NCBI GenBank assembly: GCA_037042915.1
Contig: CM073202.1
Coordinates: 1,674,001-1,738,000, forward strand
Length of the DNA: 64,000 bases
DNA from: Auricularia sp. M13
Taxonomy: Eukaryota > Basidiomycota > Agaricomycetes > Auriculariales > Auriculariaceae
Direction of reading: 5' to 3'
The stretch's first letter is position 1, and each line of letters starts with the position of its first letter. The position numbers and the translations under genes are program-made. The notes under the pieces are model-generated. The model searched no databases. It was not told the DNA's origin and saw only the letters and a list, made by a program, of their open reading frames with translations. Below are positions 43,586-54,190 of the stretch, piece after piece.

Positions 43586-46241
43586 TCACCTCCGCTCAGC
43601 CGCCGTATCCTCAGCGTCATCGTCCTCGTCCCCCGTCTCGCCGCCGTACGGGATTTCATACGTCGACATCCGTCGCCTGCTGCTCTTCTTCGCCCTGGGC
43701 CGCGGCCTCTCCGGGCTCTTGGCCTGCGCCGCGAGCTGCCTCTCCACTCTGGCAGCATACGCCGGCCGGTTGACGTCTTGGCTCGACTCAACGCGCACTG
43801 GCGTCGGTGGCGCGGTTGTCGCGGGGGTTGGCGCGGCGGACGTGGACGGCGTGGCGTCCCGGTCGAGCGACTGCTCAGGAAGCTACAGAACAGAGTATGC
43901 ACTGAATAAACCTTGTCCGCAGCAACAAAGCACAAAACCGAAGGCAGGAACCCACCGGCAACCGCACAAGGAACGCCGCGAACGTGCTGCACGCCGCGCA
44001 GATGAACACCGCGCGCAACGCCACCGCATACGCCGCGCGCGCCGGCGCCTGGATCTCTGGCGGCAATTGCGCGACCAGTTTCGAGGAGTGTCGGATCTGC
44101 TGTATGAGCTGCAGCCAGGGCGCAGTGTCAGGACAAGGCGATGAATGGATGCCACATGTACAGTAGACGCACGTCTTCAGCGCCCGGAAACGTGATGTGC
44201 GCTTTAAGCTCGCGGTCCAGAAGCGATTGGAAGATGGCAGAGGACACTGCAACGCCGGATACCTGCCCTGCATATCCTTGTCAGCAATGACTGGCGCCTG
44301 GCTCGACAAGACACTGACCGACACCGCGCCACAGCTGTCCGAACCCGATGGCAACGGCTGTATGTGATTCTGCGGCAGGATGAGCGTCCTTCCGCCTTAA
44401 ATTGCAGCAACTACTTGCGGTCAAGAGAGGCGAGGAGAGCGACTACAAAGGAGCAGTCAGAACAGCAGCAACCGTTTCCTCGATGTGCACGTACTCAACG
44501 TCGTCTGCAGCACGACCGCATTTCCAAACCGAGCGTAACCTACAGTTTCAAAACATCAGTAATCGAGTTGAGCGCAACATTCCGCAGGTACACACGATAC
44601 TGAGCCACTGTGCGACCCAGCCCGACTGCTGGCTCAGCCTTGCAATAAGCACGGCCGCGAACGTCGGGAAGATGCCACAAATGACATTCAGCATCTTGTA
44701 CTTTCCGAACTTCTGGAGATACCATCCCGCGAATAGGCTGCCGCAAGACATTGCGAGAGAGTTGGGAAGCAGGTGCAGACCTGAACGACGTTATAGTCAG
44801 CGTCGCCATTGAAACAGAAGGACAGCAAGAATACGCACCCGCGACAGCCGCGCTGGTGAGCTTGACGGTTCTCGAACCACATGGGGAAGAAGTACATGAT
44901 GCCAAAGTTGCAGAACGCAACAAGAAAGTTGCTCATGCTATCCCAGGCGAAAGCCATGATCAATACAATGCTGCAGTTTCGCAAAGGAACTCACCCAATT
45001 AGCACGGCGATGCGGTGGCGAAGCAAGAACGGCGCAAGGACCGGGGCGGGGGCGACCCAAATCTCGACGCATACGAACGCGATGAAAGACACGAAGGTCG
45101 TCACAAGCGGTGTAATTACGCGGGCTGAAACCCAAGGCAAGTCGACCTGATACTTGAACGAGAGGAAAACAGCAGCGAGAGCACGGAGGAGAGCAGCAGG
45201 GCGCTCCCGACATAATCGATGCGCTTGAGAATAGCCTTTGCGCCTTTGGTAGATCCCTGGTACGTGGGGATGAGTTGGGTTGACGAGCAACATCGAGGTC
45301 AAGTTACGTACCGGTGTCGTATAAGTGATGTTCATCGTGCTCAGGACGAAGGCGACAACCCAGAGTGGCATTTGGGCGAGGAATGCCCATCTCCAACCAA
45401 ACCTATACGAAAGGTGAGTGAGAAGTCAATCGAGTGAGTAAAGCAGGAGCGCACTTGTCGCTCATGAAGCCACCAAACGGCCCTCCCATGCCCATGCCGA
45501 GGCCAGTGAAGATGTTTGCGATTCCCTGCGTCATCGAGCGATCCTACCAATGCGCAACTCACAAGTCAGCGTTTCCTGGTACAGCAGACGAAGATACTCA
45601 CGCGCAGGGTATACATGTCGGACGTGATGATTCTGCGAGCGCAAGCCATCAGCCGACGCGCTCATGAGTGACCGCGTCCGCGCCACATGAACGTACCCCA
45701 TAGTCGTGAACACGCCGCCGCCCCCAATGCCTGTCAACTGACTCTCTCAGCCGCGACTCCAACATACGCGCAATTGGAAACGCACGAATCGGCCCAAGAC
45801 AAGCGTCCCCATGGAAGGCGCGAGCCCGCTGGCAAGCGTGCCGAGCGTCGCGAACGCGATGGCCGTCTGGTTCGCGCCGCGCCGGCCGAGGACGTTGCTC
45901 AGTCTGCCATAGAGCGGCGTGAAGGTGCACGTGGCGAGCAAGTATCTGGCACGAAGCGTCCGTCGGTCAGGGCGAGCAGGGTCACACGGCGCAACGACGA
46001 CGCACGAGGTGCCGAGCCAGCTGCTCTGGTGGCTCGCGTGGAACGACGACGAGACGCTGCTCACGAGCGTCGCGACCATCGTGCTGCTCAGCGCGCTCAG
46101 GAACGACGCGGTCCAGATGGCCGCCAGGATCGACCACCGCCGCCGTCGCGTGAGCTCCATCGGGCCCGGGCGTTCTTTGGCATTCGCGTCTGTGCCGCCC
46201 AGCAGCGGCGTGCGCTCCGTGTCATGCTCGTTATTGGGCAT
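43586..46241 (-). CDS. MFS transporter, DHA2/vacuolar basic amino-acid type
   Basis: This is a multi-pass transporter of the major facilitator superfamily. ATG 46241 gives MPNNEHDTERTPLLGG; the TPLLGG-type leader is common in vacuolar or endosomal members. Helix 1 has WTASFLSALSSTMVATLVSS. Across an intron SSWLGTS joins YLLATCTFTPLYGRLSNVLGRRG, which contains MFS motif A. GIGGGGVFTTM, GLGMGMGGPFGGFMSDKFGWRW and FLAQMPLWVVAFVLSTMNI follow. Six or more further exons to 43586 encode the second half (NFLVAFCNFGIMYFFPMWF, GSLFAGWYLQKFGKYKML). The C-terminus is a long charged tail (SSRRRMSTYEIPYGG then acidic). The fold is secure; substrate is inferred from resemblance to VBA-like transporters. Confidence 0.85.
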
Positions 46242-47007
46242 AATTTTCAACTCAAAAGCAGAAGGCAAGAGCCGTGCCAGCGCCGGTCCAATAGACGTCA
46301 CTGCGAATAGGCACTGGTGATCGCATTCTGCCAAGCTGCATCGCCGCCGCACCGCCATCGCGATGCACGACGAAAGGCAAAGTCAAGACAAGAACGAACG
46401 TTGGGCTGCTTCGTTTTATTCCAAGCCGCAGCGAGCAATGTTACTACACAGTGGATGCGCGACAGCGCCCAGATCAAGAGAGAAGAGAAAGAGCAAAAGC
46501 AAAGGCAAAAAAAAAGGAAAGCGAAACAATAAGTAAGAGGGAAGCGAGAAATGATTACACTGTCAAAGAGGTGAGAGTAAGTAAAAAGCGGACGACGCTC
46601 TGGGCAGTGCCGCCCGCAGTAATAGAAAATATAGGAGAAGAAGAAGCAGGAAGAGAAAAGGAAGCACCTGAGCACAACACAGAACCGAGATCCAATCAGA
46701 CGAGCAGCACATTGCAGAGCGAGCGTGGAGCTGGGAGAGAGGCGAGACCATAAATACCGGAGGGCGCGTGATGTGTGTAGGAGCCGACGAAAGAGAAACA
46801 TGGGACATGGGGCGAACAGCCGAGGGTCCGCAAGCAAGACTTGATGCATGCATGAAAAGTGAAGTGAAGTAAAGTGAAAAATGGACAAGCCTGGGCGTGG
46901 GGAGGGAGGATGTGGATGAGGATGAAGATGGGGCGGAGGAGTGCGGGTGGGCGGTGGGACGTGGCTAGCAAGCAAATGTTCATAGCGGGAGAGGACAAGG
47001 ATGCAGT
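46242..47007. other. Intergenic with polypyrimidine tract (minus strand)
   Basis: Upstream of the MFS gene the minus strand is a long CT-rich run (purine-rich on plus, about 46478-46700), including a nine-A stretch on plus near 46507-46515. CT-rich tracts upstream of fungal genes often mark promoters. The part near 47000 is the 3' end of the SH3 protein gene. No coding signal. Confidence 0.4.
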
Positions 47008-48355
47008 TTAAAAGTTCGACCAAGAGAACACCGAATCATGCCGGGACGACTGGCCCGTTGTGTCGGGCTCTTCGAGCTCGACAGTGACACCTAGACTGGC
47101 TTTGCGCTCAGGCCGTGTCCGCTCAGCGCCTTCCGGCTCCTCTGATGTGCGCTCGTCGAAGCACCAGGCGGGGACAGCGCCCATCAGGACGTCATCGTCG
47201 CCGGACTTGAGCACGACACACCAGCCATCGTCGTACACATCCACGACCGTCACACGGTCATCCACGGCCACGTTCACCTCGTCAGGGAGCAGCGCGGTGA
47301 AGGGGAACTTGACGACATGCATGCCCGGCTGTATGAGCTTTCCGGCCGGCACTACTGCGGATGCGGCGTCCTCCTGCAGCGCGCCAAGCGTCGAGCCGCG
47401 GTAGGGCATCGAGGCGAAGGAAAACGACGAGGCGACCGAGCCCGCTGTTGAGTGATGCTTGTAGAGCTGGTGGCTGCTCGCGATGGAGAACGGCTTGCGC
47501 GGCGGGGACATGGCGGCCTGGGCGGGATCCTGCGCCAGGCCGGGCGGTTGTGATCGCCAAGACTGGGTCGTCGAATGGCTCCCTGAGCGGTTGTGGACGG
47601 CGGCCTGGATGCGGGCGACGTCGCCCGGCTGGACGCGCGCGAAGGGCAGCGGGATGGTGTTTGTCTGTGTATGGTGGTCGAGGATGCGGAACTCGTCGCG
47701 CGACAGCGGCCGGCTCTGGTGCGGCAGCGGCTTTGGCTTCGACACCTCCTGCGGCCGCAGCGGCGACGGCGTGTGGCGGGCTGGGATGGCGGGCCGCGTG
47801 GGCGGCACGGAGCTGGAGCTGGACGAAGCGCTGGGGCTCGTGAAGGCATAGCCCTCCTTGCTGGCGGCGCCTGCGTTGTGGGGGAAGGCGAACTGGCTGG
47901 CGAGCGCTGCGGACGGCTTGGCCTTGTGCGAGCCTTGACTGTGCGGCGACTTTGCGCGGCTGCGAGGCGGGGAGCGTCAGTGTATCAGGTCAATCAAGGC
48001 CCAGTTGGCTGATGGCGGGAACTGACTTGAACTGCTCGACGGCCGTGACCCAGTCTGGCGGCAGCTTGCGGCCCTCTGCGTCGAGCGCGCGGGACCGGCG
48101 CTTGCGCTTCGAGCGGAGCAGCACCCAGGAGAGCCAGACGATGAGCGCCAGCAGGGCCGCGCCCGCCGCGGCAATGCCGCCAATGAGCACGGGCGAATCT
48201 ATGGGGCTGTCCGAGTTGCTGACCGACGGGTCCGTCTGCAGCGGCAGGCTGGCGCCCATCGAGGCGTTCAGCGGCGTCTTTGAGGGTGGTGGGCCGGGCG
48301 GGGGCGGGCCATAGGGCGGCGGGCCCAGCGGGCTGGTGGACTCGGAATCGGGCAT
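47008..48355 (-). CDS. Single-pass membrane protein with cytoplasmic SH3 domain
   Basis: ATG 48355 gives MPDSESTSPLGPPPYGPPPP, a Pro-rich outer segment. A clear membrane helix (GGIAAAGAALLALIVWLSWVL) with a basic stop-transfer run RSKRKRRSRAL follows, so the C-terminus is likely cytoplasmic. A 73-nt or so intron near 47958-48030 joins in phase to NRAKSPHSQGSHKAKP. A long Ser/Pro-rich linker ends in an SH3-like domain (KFPFTALLPDEVNVAVDDRV, VDVYDDGWCVVLK, GAVPAWCFDE) and a short tail VFSWSNF at 47008. The architecture resembles fungal wall-stress or polarity adaptors, but I cannot name an orthologue. It lies next to another single-pass protein gene on the same strand. Confidence 0.75.
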
Positions 48356-48759
48356 AAGGAATGGGGGGGCGGCCGTTCTCTGCAAACGGCGAGGATCAGT
48401 AGGCTCACGCCCTCGGAGCGACCAGCGAGGACGACGTCGTGGTGGGGGCAAAAACGCCTGTTTGGCGGGAGGAGAGAAGCGGCGGAGTAGGCCGTCGTGA
48501 GTTGTTGATCGGACTTGGGGCCCAGCTCGAGCCCCCTCTTTGTTACTTCTGATCCCGCATTAGAAGCTAATCGTCTGTATTCAGATCATTATACACGGCG
48601 ATTAAATATCAGCGGGAAATACTCTCATAAGCGTCAGCACGACGGGGAAAAAACAAAAACAGTCCAAAAAGAACAAAGCGCATTGGCAGAACAAGGGGGG
48701 AACGACAGGACAGGAAACGAACGGACGGCGAAACGGGCATAGCCAGGGCGCATGCGCCA
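48356..48759. other. Intergenic between the two membrane-protein genes
   Basis: Promoter of the SH3 protein gene. The open frame on the minus strand runs upstream of ATG 48355 for some 95 nt, so an upstream start or exon is possible. Nothing else seen. Confidence 0.35.
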
Positions 48760-49776
48760 CTACTCGTCGCCAGAGCCCAGTGCCGCGCGGAACACGGCGG
48801 GCGGGGGGAGTGGGAAGCTCGGAGGAATGTACGACTCGCGCTGGCTATTGACATTGCTGGGATCCAGCTGGCGCTGGCGCTCCTTCTCGTCCTGGGCGTT
48901 GAGGTCGAGGGCGGCAATGAGATTGTCGAGCGCTATGAGCTCCTTCTGGTTACTGCGCGACTTGGACGAGCCGGAACGCTTCAGGGTATTGGAGCGCGAG
49001 CGGGTTGTGCCGCCGGAGACGACGCTCTGGGTCTCGCCGTTGGAGTACACAGAACGGTAATGCGAGACCGAATACTCAGAGGGCGCGCGCGAGTTGTCGT
49101 ACGAGGCAGAGTGCGGCGGGTCCTGCATGTAGGGCACGGGCGGCACAGGCGGCACGGGCGAGCGGGGCGAGCGCTGGTCGAACGGGTTCTCCGCCATCAA
49201 CGGCGTCGGCTCAAAGTCGAGATGGATGGACGGCGGTGCCTCTGATGACTTGCGCGAGTGGTAACTGTACAGCTCCTTGCGCTCGGTGGCATAGGCGGCG
49301 TGGGCTGCAGAGTGCGATTGCTGCGACTCGATCTCGCGCCAGGCATGGTCGCCCTTCTCGCTGCGCGGCTTGCGTGCGCTCTTGTCGCGCTTGCCGGAAC
49401 GATAGAACAGCAGCAGCGCGCCGAGGCCGATGAGGAAGAGCGCTCCGGCGGCGACGGCGGCAATGATGATGGTCGTCTGGTTAGTGTGTGGCTGGCGTGG
49501 GGGCTGCGGGGTGGGGGTCTCGGACGGGGTAAGGAGCGACTGGTCGTCCGCGGACGGCGACGGCGTGGAAAGCGTGTCTTGTGACGACGGGAAGGCGAAC
49601 GGCGTGGGGTTGATACCGCCGTCGAGGCTGAGCCCGCCGGCGACGGCGGCAGTGGGCGCGAGGACCGCGGACCCGCCGATGCCCGGTGCAATGCTCGCGT
49701 CGCCGGCGCGGCCCTGGCCCTGGGGAGCCCGGGCGTGCAGCAGGCGGCCGGCAGCCATCTCGGTCTCGGAATGCAA
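48760..49776 (-). CDS. Single-pass membrane protein, Ser/Pro-rich
   Basis: This is a one-exon gene of 338 codons. The N-terminal part (from MHSETEMAAGRLLHARAPQ; a second Met lies six residues in) is Ser/Thr/Pro-rich without a clear signal peptide. A membrane helix follows (TIIIAAVAAGALFLIGLGAL), then a basic stop-transfer RSGKRDKSARKPRSEKG. The cytoplasmic part is Ser/Tyr/Pro-rich (SPVPPVPPVPYM is a likely SH3-ligand stretch). A Ser/Arg region and a helix QKELIALDNLIAALDLNAQ follow before the Pro-rich tail. No named family. The Pro-rich cytoplasmic tail beside a gene encoding an SH3 membrane protein makes an interaction conceivable, but that is inference. Confidence 0.7.
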   Translation of the reverse strand: MHSETEMAAGRLLHARAPQGQGRAGDASIAPGIGGSAVLAPTAAVAGGLSLDGGINPTPFAFPSSQDTLSTPSPSADDQSLLTPSETPTPQPPRQPHTNQTTIIIAAVAAGALFLIGLGALLLFYRSGKRDKSARKPRSEKGDHAWREIESQQSHSAAHAAYATERKELYSYHSRKSSEAPPSIHLDFEPTPLMAENPFDQRSPRSPVPPVPPVPYMQDPPHSASYDNSRAPSEYSVSHYRSVYSNGETQSVVSGGTTRSRSNTLKRSGSSKSRSNQKELIALDNLIAALDLNAQDEKERQRQLDPSNVNSQRESYIPPSFPLPPPAVFRAALGSGDE

Positions 49777-51459
49777 GATTGGAGGAGAGCAGACTGTCGG
49801 CTAAACCCGCAACGGCGCACCCGCGGAGGCGCTGCAGCAACCGCCGAGTTGCCGGCCGTGAACTCCGTAACCGTCTGCATGCGCCCGACGACGACTCTCG
49901 CTCTTCCATGACGCTGGCGCCACTCATTCACCCTACACATTCACGCTCAGGTCCTTGGCAACCGGCCCTCTTGACGCGACTTCAGCACAACCGAACCCTT
50001 ACACTGACTCTCAACTGATTCCCTCTGGCTTGCTCCACGATCGTCGCACACGGCTGACACGAGCCGGCCAGGGAGTGCCACAAGGGATCCGCCGGAATCT
50101 GAGCGCTCTGAGCCACAGCATCAGGCATCGTACACGCCTGTGGTAGATCGCCGCGGCGCTCCACTCCCCAGTTTATCCTACTTGTCATTGCGACTTTCAA
50201 AAATGACTTCGGCCTCGACGAGCTGAGTGTAGGAGCCGTTGCGAGCCATCGGACGAAAGATTCACACACAGTACAATCATGATGAAGCAGGGACGAACAG
50301 GGATGCAGATGGTAGACCTTGATTTCCGAGTACAAGCCCACCACAGGACCTGAAAGCGAAGAATTTTGTCCCACGCGGCAAGGCAGAAGATAGCGAAGCA
50401 GTACTGTACCCAGAACTGTTCACATCGTGCTGCAGGTCCCGCCTCGAGAACCCGGACCATCAGGTTGTTGTCCTCCCAGACAACAATCAACTGGCATCCA
50501 ATTTCCTGCCAATCAAAGTACAGCTAGCCAAGCCCGTCTAGGAGATAAGCAGGTTAAGGAGGCCCATCGATATCGACAAGCAGTGAGATAGGGCGAAAGG
50601 GTTGTCTAGCCATTGGCAGGAGTCATAGGCCAGAGCGCGCAAGTGGAGGGGCAAAGGGTGTAGGGCAGCAATCGGACTAGCAGCACGTCCTGCGGGTATC
50701 CGGGGCAACGGTCATTCAAGTTGACAAGTAAAAGCCAGAGTGTTGCGTGCGTCGATTAGTTGTGCGATGGCACAAGGGGAACCAGTCCGCGCATAGTAGT
50801 ACGTGCAGAGGGTATGCTTTTGGTTGCTGGCTGTAAATCACTGGACAGTTGTCGAGCTCATGGCGCATCAGCTCAGACTGGGTGAGAGGAAATAACGAAG
50901 GTCGAGCACGCGGAGTTCAATCTCGTGATACGCTTCTTTCCTCACCCCAACCTCGTTCATCTGCGCCCAATGTCACAGCGTGTGCGAAGTCGAGCACGGA
51001 CCGCGCGCAGTACTGAACGTCATCTGGATCCTGAAGCTTTGGTCGGCATCATGCTTGTATGGGCCTTGAGCGCATCACCGACCACCAACAGCCAATCTTG
51101 CCATCCATATTCTAGGCCTGCTCTAAAGACAGCAATCATCGCGGGGTATAGCTCCCATTGAAAAGCCGCAGCATCGTCTCTTCTTGTGCTGTGCCATGCT
51201 CTGGACTGAAACCGACCCGGATGCAGTCGCGCGCGTTCATCGACAAACTTCGTTGCGTACAATTTTATCTGCCCTTTCGACTACATCGGCTGCCACAGCG
51301 GCGAGGATGAGAACGCTGCTTTCAAAGGACATTCGTTACCTGACAGCTTTGGCCGTTTTTATTTTACGAACTTGCGGACGGTTGAGGGTACTTATGGAAC
51401 GGTGGAGCCCTCCGACCCCAACTTCTGCTGCGCTGACGACTGCGTCGAAGATTCTTCAG
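49777..51459. other. Gene-poor region
   Basis: No recognisable gene in about 1.7 kb. It holds the promoter of the gene ending at 48760 and AT/GC-mixed sequence with only short open frames. It leads into the CCAAT-rich repeat. Confidence 0.4.
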
Positions 51460-52221
51460 CTCGACCTTACCAATGCACGCGTTGCAATTGGCCATCAGTG
51501 CACTGCGCCACTCCTCGAACTTCACTGGCGATTCGAAGTTCTTACTTTGCCTCTCGTGTTCTGCAGCTCCATGCCGCGACCGCAACCTCTGCGCAGTCGT
51601 CCCCGCCCTGCTGTGGAGCATGTAATCCTCACCGTCCCATTGGTCTCGTTCTTTCCTCTTGACCAATACTCTCTCGCTCATTGGCCAAGCTGTGAAGGAG
51701 CGAGCTGGAAATGCCGGGCGCATTGGAGACGCAGTCAGGCTTCCGCCTCCCGCGTCATCATGCATGCGCAATTGTCTTCTCCGCCTTTGTTCCCTTGACA
51801 AATGCTTGTAGGTCTATTGGCTGCATAAGATTCGCCTAATTGGCTTCGAGGTCGAGCTACTCTTACACCACTTGCCCCACGTCTTGTGCTGCGCCAGCTG
51901 CTCTCCTCCGAGGAACCTGTCTGTCGCTTCCCCGCCTCGAATGACAATTGCTCGTTTGTTCATTGGCGTCTTGTCAATGCATCATACGCATCCTAGCCTT
52001 GAACTTGGGCTCCACACGAGCGCAGTCAGTGTGGCACGGTCTTCTGCGTCGCGCATCATCATGCTGCCCATTGCGCCGAAGGGAACGGTTCGGGTCTCCT
52101 CCCACCTTGACCAATGGTCAGCCTTTCACTGGCTGCGTGGGATATGTGTGGGATGGCCATCTTCTGTTCTGACAATTGCTCGCCCGCTCATTGGTGTCCT
52201 GTCTGATCATTTGGTGATTGG
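51460..52221. repeat. Degenerate CCAAT-rich repeat region
   Basis: The pentamer CCAAT/ATTGG occurs twelve times in about 760 bp (starts at 51470, 51487, 51639, 51663, 51680, 51722, 51816, 51839, 51962, 52111, 52190 and 52217). A 33-nt unit at 51943-51975 recurs at 52171-52203 with six differences, all C/T transitions. A weaker relative lies at 51661-51690. The segment around gcgcagtcag...cgtcatcatgc also recurs (51730-51765 and 52020-52062). I see no convincing protein frame. It could be a decayed tandem repeat, a transposon relic or a regulatory array. Confidence 0.5.
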
Positions 52222-52327
52222 ACAAGCCTTTGCTCCACGAATGGCCACGGCCACGTCTAGCTCATATACATTCTGTCCGAGCAATTCGTCGGCCATGTGT
52301 TGGACTTCCCCGGCAATGGATTATAGG

Positions 52328-52651
52328 CTATCGTTCCGCAGTGGCAATGGCCCGCGATGTCGCCAACCGGATGTATCGTTCCTTGTAATCGCAAGTGTGT
52401 AGATGGCGGTACAGCGCCGTCCATATGAGTTCGTGCCTTTGCAGGCTGAATGGCCCAGCGCAGGATAGGACCTCGTTGACGCGCCCCTGGTCGTACAGGA
52501 GCATGGCGGCGAAGAAGAACAACTCGAGATCCTCATGGATGTGAGACCTGCCAGGAATACCACGCAGGAGTCGTTTGAGGGCGTCCTTGGCTGGTCCGGG
52601 GATGTGGCGGGCACCTAGCTCGTCGAACAGTTCGAGTAACCTGGGCGGCAT
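52328..52651 (-). CDS. Small hypothetical protein (orphan)
   Basis: This is a single open frame of 107 codons from ATG 52651 (MPPRLLELFDELGARHIPGP) to stop at 52328. Composition is protein-like and mostly helical: DALKRLLRGIPGRSHIHEDL, FFFAAMLLYDQGRVNEVL, IWTALYRHLHTCDYKERYI. No family is recognised, and there is no signal peptide or membrane segment of full length. It might instead be one exon of a larger gene. The 356 bp between it and HOP2 is a divergent promoter with nothing else seen. Confidence 0.4.
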   Translation of the reverse strand: MPPRLLELFDELGARHIPGPAKDALKRLLRGIPGRSHIHEDLELFFFAAMLLYDQGRVNEVLSCAGPFSLQRHELIWTALYRHLHTCDYKERYIRLATSRAIATAER

Positions 52652-53007
52652 ATAGGGTCAAGAGTATCTGACAAACAAAGACATACAGATTGGTGCAAGA
52701 TCAGCGGTGGAGGGCGAATTGGAATCCAAGCCTAGCGAAACCTTCAAGCGTATAACCAAACCAATAGAGGGGCTTTCTCAGAGGAAGCTGACACAGTGAA
52801 TGGCCGTGCTGCCCAATAGCTCAAGGGCGGTGACGGCAGTTCTGTCACGTGAAAATAATGCGACAGGACGTCCAAAACTTTGCATGGAAACCCTGTTACT
52901 ATAGATAACATATCGATGCGGCGGAGTTGACAGGCGCGTGATCACGTGCACGACGCGAGCGGGTCGGAGTGTGAACAGATCTCTTCCCACGCCACATCTC
53001 TCATCGC

Positions 53008-54115
53008 CATGCCTGACGCGTCCGACAAGAAAGTAGTCGTCCTGAAGGGCCAAGAAGGTGCTCTTTCAGTCCCCCGTGCGCGATATGCTCATATATTGCC
53101 GTACTAGCCGAAGACTGTGTGCTCAAATACATGAAGCGGGTGCGTCACTGCCGTTATGCACCGCAACACGCGCCGTCTAACGCTATATGCAGGTGAACCG
53201 CCCCTATGGTGCCGGTGAGTGCCTGTGACGACTGTGGGACGCGCGGCCAGGACGCTAATGCCGACTAGCGGACGTCTGCGCGAACCTCAAGGGCGCCATT
53301 TCCAAGCCGATGACGCCCAAGATTCTCGCCGCCCTGGCTGGTATGAAGCCGTGCCTGGATATCGGAGCCGTTGTCGCTGCTGAGCGTGTCTTCAGACAAG
53401 GGCTTACTCACGCAGAAGGCCTACGGAAAGACGAATATTTACCTGGCCAGACAGGTGCCGCCCTTGCGCGCTTTTGCTGCTTGCAGCCATTTGACATTTG
53501 CAGGACGAGCTGGAAGACATGCCCAAGGAAAAGCTGGACGTGCTCACTACCGAGCTTGCGACGCTGAGCGAGCAGGTCAAGGCGCGCACGGCCGAGTGCA
53601 AGGCGCTCACGCAGGGCAAGTCGTACTGCATCCCGTGCGTTCCCCGGCGCTAAAGCAGCGCGCAGAGGTCGCGAAGGTGCGCAGCACGCCGACGGACGAA
53701 GGGCTTCTAGTCGCGATCTCGAACGCTAAGGAGCAGGTACGCTGCTGGCTCATAACAGTCGGTGGCGCTTCACGTGATTGGATTAGATTGACGGCTACGA
53801 GACGCGGCTGGCGACGCTGAGGACGGGCGCGTCGCCGCTGAGCGAGGAGGAGCTCGCTGCGCTGGACGGCGACTGGACCAAGTGGCGGGCAGAGTGGATG
53901 CGGCGGCGCAAGATATTTCAGACGTAAGTACGGTGGCGTGGGCTGATGCGCGCGTCATCGAGGCTCACGGCGGCCGCCACCGCGCACGCAGGATCTGGTA
54001 CACGCTCACCGAGGCCGACAGCCCGAGCGAGGCAGCGGCGCTGGAGGAGGAACTGGGCGTCGAGCGCGACGGCGAGGCGCATGTGCAGTTGGAGAATTCG
54101 AAGAGTGGCATGTAA
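53008..54115 (+). CDS. HOP2: Meiotic homologous-pairing protein HOP2 (PSMC3IP/TBPIP)
   Basis: HOP2 works with MND1 to promote Dmc1/Rad51 strand invasion in meiosis. ATG 53008 gives MPDASDKKVVVLKGQE. Four small exons then join in phase to EDCVLKYMKRVNRPYGAADV, CANLKGAISKPMTPKILAAL and DKGLLTQKAYGKTNIYLARQ, the winged-helix DNA-binding domain. Next come DELEDMPKEKLDVLTTELAT and LSEQVKARTAECKALTQ (coiled coil), then LRTGASPLSEEELAALD, DWTKWRAEWMRRRKIF and IWYTLTEADSPSEAAALEEE. The stop is at 54113-54115. All junctions look GT-AG, with introns of about 45-70 nt. Length and order match the family. The next gene starts only 75 bp downstream. Confidence 0.92.
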
Positions 54116-54190
54116 ATATTGTATGTAGCACCGGCACCGCCACCTCGCTTAACTTGGACTTGAACCACCTCCACCGACACCCTCTGCTCG

